From: an uncultured Saprospiraceae bacterium
GTDB taxonomy: Bacteria > Bacteroidota > Bacteroidia > Chitinophagales > Saprospiraceae
DNA length: 64,000 nucleotides
Direction: 5' to 3'
Assembly: GCA_937980645.1 (NCBI GenBank)
Contig: CALJPQ010000021.1
Span: forward strand, 1 to 64,000
The translations under genes and the position numbers were made by a program. Position 1 is the stretch's first letter, and each line of letters begins with the position of its first letter. Shown here one piece after another: positions 44,403 through 53,212 of this stretch. The notes beneath the pieces are model-generated. The model saw only the letters and a program-made list of their open reading frames with translations, had not been told where the DNA came from and did no database searches.

Positions 44403-46049
44403 ATGACAAAACAAACGCTTTTGACCACAGCCCTGCTTCTGGCAGGAAGTGCGGTACTTCTGGCTCAGGGGAGGGCCTTCACGCACGAAGATACCTTGCG
44501 CGGCAGCATTACGCCCGAACGGGCCTGGTGGGATGTTATCTACTACCGCCTGAGCATCCGGACGGATTTAGACTCCCAGCGCATCCGTGGCAGCAACGAG
44601 GTGCACTACCGCGTGCTGAAGCCCGGTCAGGTTATGCAGATAGACCTGCAGCCACCGCTTATACTGGAGCGGGCCGAACAAGACGGCGAGGTGCTGACTT
44701 TCGAGCGCATAACCAAAAGCGTTTACCACCTCCAACTAAAAAAAGAGCAAATACCCGGCGCCATCGAGACCGTAACGCTCCAATATCGTGGCCGCCCGCG
44801 GCGGGCGCGCAACGCGCCGTGGGACGGCGGCTTCAGCTGGGCGCAAGACGGCCAGGGGCGTGCCTTTGTAGCCACCTCCTGCCAGGGGCTGGGCGCCAGC
44901 GCCTGGTGGCCGTGCAAAGACCACCCCGCTGACGAACCCGACTCCCAAACCATCGCTCTCAACGCACCTCTACCCTATGACGCCATCTCCAACGGACGTC
45001 TCCGAGGCATCACTGAAAACTCCGACAGCACGCGTACCTTCGAATGGCATGTCCAAAGTCCCATCAACAATTACGGCGTAACGCTCAATATCGCCGTCTA
45101 TGAGCACTTCGCTGACACCTTCCAGGGCGAAAAGGGCCTGCTTACGCTGGACTACTACGTCCTGCCTGAAAACTTAGACAAGGCCAAAACGCAATTTCTG
45201 CAGGTTAAAAAGATGCTTCGTGCCTTTGAGTACTGGTTTGGCCCCTACCCTTTTTACGAAGATGGCTACAAACTGGTCGAAACGCCCTTCTTAGGTATGG
45301 AGCATCAGAGTGCTATTGCTTACGGCAATGGCTATCGAAACGGCTATTTGGGCCGCGACCTCTCCAACTCTGGGCACGGCAAGGGCTGGGACTACATCAT
45401 CATCCACGAGTCAGGCCACGAATGGTTTGCTAACAACATCACCTACAACGACATCGCCGACATGTGGGTACACGAGGGTTTTACCTCGTACAGTGAGGGC
45501 CTGTTCGTCGAGTATTTCTATGGCAAGCAGGCTGGCGCCGAATACCTGCGTGGCCTACGCCGCTCTATCATGAACGCCAGCCCGGTCATCGGCCCCTACG
45601 GCGTCAACACCCGCGGCTCGCAGGATATGTACCCCAAGGGCGCCAACCTGCTGCATACCATCCGCCAAATCGTGGACAACGACTCGCTATGGCGCGCCGT
45701 ATTGCGTGGACTTAACCGCGACTTCTACCACCAAACCGTCAGCAGCGCACAAGTAGAGGCCTACCTCATTCAGCACACGGGCAAAAACCTGACGAAGGTC
45801 TTCGACCAGTATTTGCGCCACACCAGCATACCCGTGTTGGAATACCGCTTTGAAAAAAACCAGCTTGCCTACCGCTGGAGCAACTGCATTGCGGGCTTCG
45901 ACATGCCAGTAAAAGTAAGCCTGAAACCTGGGGAATGGACCTTCCTGTACCCGACTACCGAATGGCAAACAACACCGGTGCGAGAGATGAAACCCGCTGA
46001 TTTCCAGGCAGATGAGAACTTTTACATCTACGCTGAAAAAGTGAAATAG
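44403..46049 (+). CDS. M1-family metalloaminopeptidase, secreted
   Basis: A protein of 548 residues with a signal peptide (MTKQTLLTTALLLAGSAVLLAQ). An N-terminal beta-saddle domain precedes the catalytic domain. The exopeptidase/substrate motif is seen as GMEHQSAIAYG, and zinc ligands are H335, H339 and E358 (HESGHEWFANN, then MWVHEGFTSYSEG), giving HEXXH-X18-E. A C-terminal segment after 440 is shorter than in full-length aminopeptidase N. It is predicted to trim peptides in the periplasm or outside. It is monocistronic and divergent from the YyaL gene. Confidence 0.93.
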   Translation: MTKQTLLTTALLLAGSAVLLAQGRAFTHEDTLRGSITPERAWWDVIYYRLSIRTDLDSQRIRGSNEVHYRVLKPGQVMQIDLQPPLILERAEQDGEVLTFERITKSVYHLQLKKEQIPGAIETVTLQYRGRPRRARNAPWDGGFSWAQDGQGRAFVATSCQGLGASAWWPCKDHPADEPDSQTIALNAPLPYDAISNGRLRGITENSDSTRTFEWHVQSPINNYGVTLNIAVYEHFADTFQGEKGLLTLDYYVLPENLDKAKTQFLQVKKMLRAFEYWFGPYPFYEDGYKLVETPFLGMEHQSAIAYGNGYRNGYLGRDLSNSGHGKGWDYIIIHESGHEWFANNITYNDIADMWVHEGFTSYSEGLFVEYFYGKQAGAEYLRGLRRSIMNASPVIGPYGVNTRGSQDMYPKGANLLHTIRQIVDNDSLWRAVLRGLNRDFYHQTVSSAQVEAYLIQHTGKNLTKVFDQYLRHTSIPVLEYRFEKNQLAYRWSNCIAGFDMPVKVSLKPGEWTFLYPTTEWQTTPVREMKPADFQADENFYIYAEKVK

Positions 46050-46091
46050 CCTGCGGACGCTACCTATTCGCAAAGCGCACGGCAACATTCA

Positions 46092-46123
46092 TTGGGCAAA
46101 AGTCTGGCTGCGCCCTACCTTCG
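46092..46123 (+). promoter_or_regulatory. Promoter of the 46.15-kb lipoprotein gene
   Basis: TTG at 46092-46094, a 21-bp spacer and TACCTTCG at 46116-46123 (one mismatch to TAnnTTTG). The start codon follows 27 bp later. Confidence 0.5.
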
Positions 46124-46150
46124 CCCTCGAAATAAACGCTACAGTGGCTT

Positions 46151-46708
46151 ATGAGGGTCAATATCTTACTGGGTGCGCTTGCCTTGGTCTTGGGGTGGAT
46201 GACGTGTAAAAATCTTCAGAAAACAACAGCGCCTGCATCGGCACCCACAGGCAGCGAAAGAGTGGAGGCGCCGGCCCAAAAACAGGCAGCGACCGAAGAG
46301 ACGCCGGAAGGATTGCTGCGGGTGCCCATAGACGATTTGCCGCCCGCGTCGGCCAGCCATCGCGCCTATCTGACGTCGGCCTATTGGCACCTGAGCATGG
46401 CCGTTAGCCCGCGAGACCAGAACGTTCAGCCGTATTATGAAAAGAAGTGGCTGGTCTTTCGCGAAGACCAGACCTTCGACATTGTTATTGAGGGCAAAGT
46501 CGTGGACACCGGACGCTGGAACTGGGACGTGGACAAGAATGTCATTTACCTGTCATGCAAAGACCCTTACATCAACAACACCTGGGCCGTAAAGGACCTG
46601 ATGTTTCTGATGATCTGGATAGGCAACACCGATCTGAACAAGACGGGTATCCAGATAAAAGTGCAGGGGCACAAGCAATGGCCCTGGGGCGGGCGGGAGA
46701 AAAACTGA
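46151..46708 (+). CDS. Hypothetical lipoprotein, lipocalin-like
   Basis: A protein of 185 residues with a short lipoprotein signal ending in WMTC (Cys19). A low-complexity linker rich in Ala, Thr and Pro (about 20-60) leads to a globular part with YWHLSMAV, KKWLVFREDQTFDIVIEGK, DTGRWNWDVDKNVIYL and GIQIKVQGHKQWPW. This strand order is like small lipocalin-type domains of Bacteroidota. No named family was recognised. It sits alone between the peptidase and kup. Confidence 0.55.
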   Translation: MRVNILLGALALVLGWMTCKNLQKTTAPASAPTGSERVEAPAQKQAATEETPEGLLRVPIDDLPPASASHRAYLTSAYWHLSMAVSPRDQNVQPYYEKKWLVFREDQTFDIVIEGKVVDTGRWNWDVDKNVIYLSCKDPYINNTWAVKDLMFLMIWIGNTDLNKTGIQIKVQGHKQWPWGGREKN

Positions 46709-46735
46709 TTTTAAAGCCCCTATGTCGGGATAACA

Positions 46736-46768
46736 TTGCGAACAAACTGGCATCGTCTAATACCTTTG
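46736..46768 (+). promoter_or_regulatory. kup promoter
   Basis: TTG at 46736-46738, a 22-bp spacer and a perfect TACCTTTG at 46761-46768. A leader of about 65 nt precedes the kup ATG. Confidence 0.65.
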
Positions 46769-46841
46769 CAGGTCTTTTTGAGGGAAACCTCCGTGAATCT
46801 GTGCCCTCCGCCGCGTATGTATAACCCACAACGAAACGAGC

Positions 46842-48812
46842 ATGTCGTCTAATGGCAGCAGCGGCCATTCTGGTTACCATCGGCTGACATGGGCCGGGCT
46901 TATCATTACCTTAGGCATCATTTACGGCGATATTGGCACTTCGCCGCTGTACGTGATGCGCGCTATCGTCGGCGAGGATGCCGTAGACCGAGAGACCATT
47001 TTGGGTGCCGTATCGCTGGTGTTCTGGACGCTGACCATCCAGACGACGTTGAAGTACGTGGTGCTGGTGCTGCAGGCCGACAACAACGGCGAAGGCGGCA
47101 TTTTTTCCATGTACACCTTAGTGCGGCGGCGGCGCAAATGGCTGCTCTATCCGGCCATGATCGGGGGGGCGGCAGTGCTTTCGGAGGGCATGATCACGCC
47201 GCCGATTTCGGTGTCGTCGGCCATTGAGGGTTTAGAGTCCGTTCAGCAATTGCAAGGTGCACACATTCCGACCGTTCAAATTACAGTGGGCATTCTGACA
47301 GCCCTGTTTTTATTCCAACAATTTGGCACCGCAACGGTGGGCCGTTTTTTTGGGCCGGTCATGCTGGTGTGGTTTTCCATGCTGGGTATTCTGGGCAGCA
47401 TTCAAGTGGTTGGTCATCCATCTGTTTTGGGAGCCATCAGCCCCCTTAACGCTATTCAGCTGCTGTTGCATCACCCCAATGCGCTGGTGCTCATGGGGGC
47501 CGTTTTCTTGTGCACTACCGGGGCCGAAGCGCTCTATGCCGATCTGGGGCACTGCGGCAAGCAAAACATCCGCGTCAGCTGGATTTTTGTGAAAACCTGC
47601 CTGCTGCTCAACTACTTCGGGCAAGCCGCCTGGTGCTTAGAGTACGAGGGAATGCCCCTACCGGAAGCAACGCCCAACCCATTCTATGGCATTATGCCGA
47701 CGTGGTTTCTGCCGCTGGGCATAACAATTGCCACGCTGGCAGCCATCATTGCCAGCCAGGCCATGATTTCGGGCTCCTTTACGCTGGTCAGCGAAGCCGT
47801 TCGCCTGGGGCTGCTGCCCAAACTGACGGTGATTTTCCCTTCCAACATGAAGGGCCAGCTGTATCTGCCAGCAGTGAATACTTTTCTGTGGATCGGGTGC
47901 ATCTTCATTACGCTGTTCTTTAAAGAAAGCACCCGCATGGAGGCCGCCTATGGCCTTTCGGTAACCATCACGATGTTGATGTCCACGCTGCTGATGTCTA
48001 ATTTTCTCATCATGCGGCGCGTCAAGCCCGTCTTCATCTGGGCCTTTCTGCTGTGGTACCTCAGCTTTGAGGGAGCCTTTTTCACGGCCAACCTGCTCAA
48101 GTTCGTGGACGGCGGCTTCATCACCATCGTCATCGCCTCGCTGCTTTTCCTGCTGATGTACGTGTGGGTCAGCGCGCGCAAAATCAAAAAGCGCTTCCTG
48201 CAAAACGTGGACATCCGCGACTACATTGACCAGATCATCATGCTGAGCAACGACGAAGAGGTGCCCAAATACGCCACCAACCTCGTCTTCCTCAGCAGTG
48301 CCAAGTCGCCCAATAAGGTCGAGGAAAAAATCCTCTACTCCATCCTCCAGACGCAGCCCAAACGGGCCGATGTGTACTGGTTCGTCCACATTCAGGTAAC
48401 CGACGAACCTTACACCATGGAGTACAAAGTCAAGGTGCTGGCCCCTGACGATGCCTACAAGGTTACGTTCCGCCTGGGCTTCCGCGTAGAGCAACGCATG
48501 AACCTTTTCCTGAGAAAGGTGGTGGAAGACCTCATCGAAAGCGGCGAACTGACGGTACAGGCGCGCTACCATTTCAGCCCAACCGACCTGCCCACAGGCG
48601 ACTTCAAGTTCGTCATCATTCAGGAGTTCCTCTCGCACGAAAACGACCTGCCGGTGCTGGAGCAAATCATTATGAGTATCTACCTGGGGGTCAAAAGTGT
48701 AACGGCATCGCCTCAAAATTGGTTTGGCTTAGACAGTGACTCGGTCGTCATCGAAAAAGTGCCTTTAGTCCTTCGCCCGGTAAAAGGCCTCAATCTGCAG
48801 CGCATTGGTTGA
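46842..48812 (+). CDS. kup: Kup potassium uptake protein
   Basis: An inner-membrane transporter of 656 residues. Twelve hydrophobic spans lie within the first 440 residues. The Kup signature GIIYGDIGTSPLYVM is followed by NGEGGIFSMYTLVRRR, SEGMITPPISV and SEGALYADLGH-type GAEALYADLGHCG. A cytosolic C-terminal domain of about 200 residues follows. The family imports K+ with protons and can be inhibited by cyclic di-AMP. The stop overlaps no other gene; the glycosyltransferase gene starts 14 bp downstream, so read-through is likely. Confidence 0.95.
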   Translation: MSSNGSSGHSGYHRLTWAGLIITLGIIYGDIGTSPLYVMRAIVGEDAVDRETILGAVSLVFWTLTIQTTLKYVVLVLQADNNGEGGIFSMYTLVRRRRKWLLYPAMIGGAAVLSEGMITPPISVSSAIEGLESVQQLQGAHIPTVQITVGILTALFLFQQFGTATVGRFFGPVMLVWFSMLGILGSIQVVGHPSVLGAISPLNAIQLLLHHPNALVLMGAVFLCTTGAEALYADLGHCGKQNIRVSWIFVKTCLLLNYFGQAAWCLEYEGMPLPEATPNPFYGIMPTWFLPLGITIATLAAIIASQAMISGSFTLVSEAVRLGLLPKLTVIFPSNMKGQLYLPAVNTFLWIGCIFITLFFKESTRMEAAYGLSVTITMLMSTLLMSNFLIMRRVKPVFIWAFLLWYLSFEGAFFTANLLKFVDGGFITIVIASLLFLLMYVWVSARKIKKRFLQNVDIRDYIDQIIMLSNDEEVPKYATNLVFLSSAKSPNKVEEKILYSILQTQPKRADVYWFVHIQVTDEPYTMEYKVKVLAPDDAYKVTFRLGFRVEQRMNLFLRKVVEDLIESGELTVQARYHFSPTDLPTGDFKFVIIQEFLSHENDLPVLEQIIMSIYLGVKSVTASPQNWFGLDSDSVVIEKVPLVLRPVKGLNLQRIG

Positions 48813-48826
48813 GGGCCTGCCCTGTC

Positions 48827-49819
48827 ATGAAAATCCTGGTTATCCGCTTCAGTTCTATTGGCGACATCGTGCTCACCTCACCTGTGCTGCGCTGCCTCAA
48901 ACAGCAGTTGGGAGCCGAAGTGCATTTCCTGACGAAAGAGCGCTTCGCCACTATCGTACGGCACAATCCGCATGTGGACAGGGTGTTCGCCATACGGGAC
49001 TCGCCCAGCGAGGTCATTGCCCTGCTGCGCCGGGAGCGCTACGACCGCGTGTTAGACCTGCACCACAACCTGCGCAGTCGGTGGGTAAAATGGGCCTTGT
49101 GCCGACCTGCGCGCTCGTTTTACAAAGCCAATTTGGAGAAATGGCTGCTCGTCAACCTCAAGGTGGACGCCATGCCCGACCGCCACATCGTACACCGATA
49201 TATGGAGACGGCACATGGGCTGGGCGTACGGTACGACGGGCAGGGGTTAGACTATTTCATCCCGCCCGACGAGGAGGTGGACGCACACCAGTGGGAAGGG
49301 CCTGCTCCGCCCTACGTGGCCTTTGCTATTGGAGCCAACCACGCTACCAAGCGCCTGCCGCCGGAAAAAATGGCCGACATCTGCCGGCATCTAAACCTGC
49401 CTGTAGTGTTGCTGGGCGGTGCGGAAGACACCTCGCGTGGTGAGTGGGTGGCCCGCGAGGGCGGAGTGCGCGCCTTCAACGCCTGCGGTCGGCTGACGTT
49501 GCACCAGAGCGCTTCCGTCGTTCGGCAGGCGGTGGTTGTACTGACGCACGACACAGGCCTGATGCACATCGCCGCTGCTTTTCGCAAGCCCATTATCTCG
49601 CTTTGGGGCAACACCGTACCGCGTTTTGGCATGTATCCCTTTTATCCGGACGGCCTCGAACGGAACACCTCGTTCGAGGTGCAGGGCCTCTCCTGCCGCC
49701 CTTGCTCGAAAATCGGCCATGACCACTGCCCGAAGAAGCACTTCCGCTGCATGTGCGATCTGGACACATTGGCCATCGCCGCTGCCGTAAACGACCAATG
49801 CAGGACGCTGAACAGCTGA
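48827..49819 (+). CDS. Glycosyltransferase family 9 (heptosyltransferase-like)
   Basis: A protein of 330 residues from the Met at 48827 (MKILVIRFSSIGDIVLTSPV), the conserved start of the family. It has two Rossmann-type halves: the acceptor side with DRVLDLHHNLRSRW, and the nucleotide-sugar side with LPPEKMADICRHL, VVLLGGAED and LTHDTGLMHIAAAFRKPIISLWG, typical of ADP-heptose:LPS heptosyltransferases. It likely adds a core sugar to LPS on the cytoplasmic face. It is coupled to kup by a 14-bp gap. Confidence 0.9.
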   Translation: MKILVIRFSSIGDIVLTSPVLRCLKQQLGAEVHFLTKERFATIVRHNPHVDRVFAIRDSPSEVIALLRRERYDRVLDLHHNLRSRWVKWALCRPARSFYKANLEKWLLVNLKVDAMPDRHIVHRYMETAHGLGVRYDGQGLDYFIPPDEEVDAHQWEGPAPPYVAFAIGANHATKRLPPEKMADICRHLNLPVVLLGGAEDTSRGEWVAREGGVRAFNACGRLTLHQSASVVRQAVVVLTHDTGLMHIAAAFRKPIISLWGNTVPRFGMYPFYPDGLERNTSFEVQGLSCRPCSKIGHDHCPKKHFRCMCDLDTLAIAAAVNDQCRTLNS

Positions 49820-49941
49820 AAAAGATGCCCCTGCGACAGAATTGGACAAAAGTTTTCGCCTCATAAAAATGAATGCTCCTTCGCATCGCCTACATTTGCA
49901 GCGTACTTGAGCAATTCCATACCGGTTTAATACCCTGAGTA

Positions 49942-51006
49942 ATGACTATGCGACCACACCAACACCTCGTTCTTTTCGTACTGCTCCTGCTCGGGCACCT
50001 GACAGTTGCCCAGGACATTCACTTCACACAGTACAACATGTCGCCCATGACCCTCAACCCGGCCAATGCGGGCCGTTTCGAGGGTACAGCGCGCATTGGC
50101 GGCATCTACCGCAGTCAGTGGTCGAGTGTCATCAACAACCCTTACAGCACGCCCTCGGCGTGGGTGGATGCCCCCATCATTCGGGGCTTCCGCTCCAAAG
50201 ACTGGGTGGGCGTAGGCCTCATGCTTTACCAGGACCGCGCCGGTTCGGCCGGCCTCACCCACGGCGCATTCAAGTTTGGAGCGACTTACCATTTCGCCTT
50301 CGGCAAAAAAGGCAATACCGTGCTCTCCATCGGCGGCCACTACGGTGGCGAACAGCGCCGCATTGACATCAACCGCCTGCAATTCGCCGACGGCTTCAAC
50401 AACCAAGGCGAGTACGTACCCGCCCTCAGCATGGACAACGGGCGCGTGCTGGGCAGCGCCAACTACAACGACATTGACCTGGGTGCCGTCTTCTTTTCCA
50501 AACTCAACAAGACGATGGACTTTCACATAGGCTTCTCTATCTACCACTTCACCAGGCCCAACTACAGCCTCATCGGCGGCGGAGCCAGCCCTGGCCCCGG
50601 TCCGGCCCCCCAGCAGGGCTTTGCGCGCCTGCCCCGACGCTACGTAACACACGGCCAGTTCAACATGGCGCTCAGCAACCGCGTCTCGCTCAGCCCAACG
50701 TTCCTGTACCAGACCATGGAGGGCAACGACGAAATCATCGTACAGGGCATGGCCGGCTACCTGTTCAACGAAGAAAAAGACATCACCCTGCGCGCTGGCG
50801 TAGGCTATCGCCTCAGCGACGCCGTCAATGTGCTGGTGGGCGCCAAAATCAAAGACCTGACCATCGGCGCAGCCTACGACATCAACATCTCTGACCTGAC
50901 CATCGTCAGCAACTACCGCGGCGGCTTCGAAATCGCTGCCAACTATATCATCAAAATCTATAAGCCTACCGTAGTGAAACCCAAAGTGCTTTGCCCGCGC
51001 TTCTGA
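49942..51006 (+). CDS. PorP/SprF-family T9SS outer-membrane protein, second copy
   Basis: A protein of 354 residues; the Met at 49942 or the next one 6 bp on may be used. A signal peptide (HLVLFVLLLLGHLTVAQ) precedes the hallmark DIHFTQYNMSPMTLNPANAG. Many beta strands follow, and the C-terminus is IIKIYKPTVVKPKVLCPRF. A -7 box TACATTTG lies at 49891-49898. The gene is followed after 50 bp by a PorE-like OmpA/TPR/WD40 gene, a pairing expected for the PorP-PorE anchor that ties the T9SS to peptidoglycan. Confidence 0.92.
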   Translation: MTMRPHQHLVLFVLLLLGHLTVAQDIHFTQYNMSPMTLNPANAGRFEGTARIGGIYRSQWSSVINNPYSTPSAWVDAPIIRGFRSKDWVGVGLMLYQDRAGSAGLTHGAFKFGATYHFAFGKKGNTVLSIGGHYGGEQRRIDINRLQFADGFNNQGEYVPALSMDNGRVLGSANYNDIDLGAVFFSKLNKTMDFHIGFSIYHFTRPNYSLIGGGASPGPGPAPQQGFARLPRRYVTHGQFNMALSNRVSLSPTFLYQTMEGNDEIIVQGMAGYLFNEEKDITLRAGVGYRLSDAVNVLVGAKIKDLTIGAAYDINISDLTIVSNYRGGFEIAANYIIKIYKPTVVKPKVLCPRF

Positions 51007-51056
51007 ACCGGATGAAAAGGATGTTCTTTTCCCATTTGCCTAAACCGTTGTCTATC

Positions 51057-53090
51057 ATGTTCAAACACCATATCGCGCTGCTCTACCTGCTCTTTTGGGC
51101 TGCCACTGTTGCCACCCAGCCCCTCAACCGCTCTACGCCCGATGCCATGGTGAAAGCAGCCAAACAAGCCGAACAGGAGGGAAATCCTTACGCCGCCCTG
51201 GAGTTTTATGAAAAGACCTACCAAGAGACCAAAGACCCGCTGCTCAACCACGCCATCGCACGCCTCAACTTTGAACTGCGCGATTACCAGCGCGCCGAGC
51301 GCCTGCTGAGCAAAATCGTGCTGCGCGACCGCCGCAACATGTACCCTGACCTGAAATTCCTCTACGCCATGACCCTCAAGCACAACGGTAAGTACGCCGA
51401 TGCCGAGGAAATCTTCAATCAAGTCATCGCCGACGGCTTAGACTCGGCCTTAGTGGCGCGCAGCAAACTCGAAATCGCCGGCTGCAAACTGGGCCGCAAG
51501 GCCAAACAGCCCGAAACACTCAAAGTAACCAACATCGGCAAAAAAGCCAACAGCCCCCAAACCGAAGCCTCGCCCTGGTACAGCAATGGCGAGCTGTACT
51601 TCTCCTCGCTGGCCGGTAAAGACGTCATCGTCGTGGACGGCAAAGAGGGCGACTGGTACTCTAAAATCTACACCGTCAAGCCCCCCACCCAGGCTGGCAC
51701 CGAGTACCCGGCACCGAATGCGCTGGGCACCAACATCAACCGCGAGGGCTGGCACCAGGGCAACGTCAGCATCAGCCCCGACGGCAAAACCATGTACTTC
51801 ACCCGCCAAGAAATTGAGGGCAACTACGTCGGCACCAGCAAAATCTACTATGCCCTCAAAGGCGACGACGGCTGGGGCGCCGCCAACGAGGTGGCCGGCG
51901 TCAACGGCGACTACATCGCCAAACACCCCTGCGAAGGCGAACTCTACGGCGAAAAAGTCCTCTTCTTCGTGGCCGACATCCCTGGCGGACAGGGCGGCTT
52001 CGACATCTACTACGCACCCAAAAAACGCGACGGCGTCTTCGGCCTGCCCGTCAACCTAGGCCCCGTCATCAACACACCCGGCGAAGAAGCCTCACCCTTC
52101 TACCAGGACGGCAAACTCTACTTCAGCAGCAACGGACACCCCAGCATCGGCGGCCTAGACGTCTTCGTCAGCGAATGGGACGGCTCCAAATGGAGCGCTC
52201 CCGAACCGCTGCCCGCAGGCATCAACACCAGCTTAGACGACCTCTACTACACCCGTGTGGCCGACGGCTATTCGGGCTATTTAGTCAGCAACCGGCCCGG
52301 CATTAACAACCTCAAGAGCAAAACCTGCTGCGACGACATCTATTTCTGGGAAATGGAGCGCATCAAGGTCGAACTGCTGGCCACCACCTTCCGCATCCGT
52401 AAAAAAGACGAAAAGGCCAACCCGCCACTCGAAGGCTGCACCGTCCAGGTCATTGACGTAACCGAAAACAACCCGCTCAACGTGGACGCCAAGACCAACC
52501 CCACCAGCAATGACTTCCCCTTCACCCTCCTGCCCGACCGCTCCTACGTCGTCATCGCCGCACGCGAAGGCTACCAACCCGACACCGTGCGCTTCAACAC
52601 CGTAGGCATCAAGAAAACCACCAAAGTCGAAAAGAAACTCACTCTGCGCGCCAAACAGCCGCCCAAGCCGCGCATTGTCAAACGCGACGAACCCATCCGG
52701 CTTAACAACATCTACTACGACTTCGATAAGGCCGACATCCTGCCCGACGCTGAGAAAGATTTGCAATTCCTGGTGAACCTGATGAGCCAATACCCGGACA
52801 TGAAAATCGAACTCTCCTCGCACACCGACGCCCAAGGCAGCGACGACTATAACGAACGCCTCTCGCAGCGCCGCGCCGACAGCGCCAAAAACTGGATGGT
52901 CGCCCGAGGCATCGCCCCAGAGCGCATCGTCGCCGTCGGCTATGGAGAAAAGTTCATCCTCAACCACTGCAAGAACAACGTCAAGTGCACCGACGACGAA
53001 CATCGCTTCAACCGGCGCACGGAATTCAAAATCATCGCCGGCCCCACGAGCATTACCATTGAGGAAGAAGTAAAAGAAGAGGGTCAGTAA
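51057..53090 (+). CDS. PorE-like TPR-PD40-OmpA envelope protein
   Basis: A protein of 677 residues from the Met at 51057 (MFKHHIALLYLLFWAATVATQ signal); Mets at 51012 and 51021 are alternatives. Domains in order: TPR (about 30-140, AERLLSKIVLRDRRN...), a six-bladed PD40/WD40-like propeller (about 165-420, with SPDGKTMYFTRQEIEG and KLYFSSNGHPSIGGLDVF), a carboxypeptidase-regulatory-like domain (about 430-530) and an OmpA C-terminal peptidoglycan-binding domain (about 545-665, with YYDFDKADILPDAEKDL, SSHTDAQGSDDYNERLSQRRADS). This tetradomain order matches PorE of the T9SS. A classical lipobox is not obvious, unlike PorE, which is a lipoprotein. It ends in an acidic tail. Confidence 0.88.
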   Translation: MFKHHIALLYLLFWAATVATQPLNRSTPDAMVKAAKQAEQEGNPYAALEFYEKTYQETKDPLLNHAIARLNFELRDYQRAERLLSKIVLRDRRNMYPDLKFLYAMTLKHNGKYADAEEIFNQVIADGLDSALVARSKLEIAGCKLGRKAKQPETLKVTNIGKKANSPQTEASPWYSNGELYFSSLAGKDVIVVDGKEGDWYSKIYTVKPPTQAGTEYPAPNALGTNINREGWHQGNVSISPDGKTMYFTRQEIEGNYVGTSKIYYALKGDDGWGAANEVAGVNGDYIAKHPCEGELYGEKVLFFVADIPGGQGGFDIYYAPKKRDGVFGLPVNLGPVINTPGEEASPFYQDGKLYFSSNGHPSIGGLDVFVSEWDGSKWSAPEPLPAGINTSLDDLYYTRVADGYSGYLVSNRPGINNLKSKTCCDDIYFWEMERIKVELLATTFRIRKKDEKANPPLEGCTVQVIDVTENNPLNVDAKTNPTSNDFPFTLLPDRSYVVIAAREGYQPDTVRFNTVGIKKTTKVEKKLTLRAKQPPKPRIVKRDEPIRLNNIYYDFDKADILPDAEKDLQFLVNLMSQYPDMKIELSSHTDAQGSDDYNERLSQRRADSAKNWMVARGIAPERIVAVGYGEKFILNHCKNNVKCTDDEHRFNRRTEFKIIAGPTSITIEEEVKEEGQ

Positions 53091-53115
53091 AGCCCTCCAA
53101 CCCCTGACAGCATAC

Positions 53116-53158
53116 ATCGGAGCGCTGAAGGAACATCAGCGCTCCGATTTGTTTTTTC
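53116..53158 (+). terminator. Rho-independent terminator after the PorE-like gene
   Basis: A perfect 13-bp stem, 53116-53128 (ATCGGAGCGCTGA) with 53136-53148, a 7-nt loop, then TTTGTTTTTT. This is the clearest terminator in the window. Confidence 0.9.
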
Positions 53159-53196
53159 CTATGTAATTGCAAGAGGCCTGTCCTGTAGCGCCTTTC

Positions 53197-53204
53197 TACC
53201 TTTG
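53197..53204 (+). promoter_or_regulatory. -7 box TACCTTTG 8 bp before tyrS
   Basis: The octamer is a perfect -7 box. The tyrS ATG is only 8 bp further on, so the transcript would be leaderless or nearly so. The nearest TTG (53167-53169) is 27 bp away, longer than usual. Confidence 0.5.
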
Positions 53205-53212
53205 CCGCCGCT

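Noticed and set aside
47658..48716. 352-codon minus-strand frame opposite kup
   Set aside because: Antisense shadow of the Kup gene, rich in His and Asp with no fold signal.
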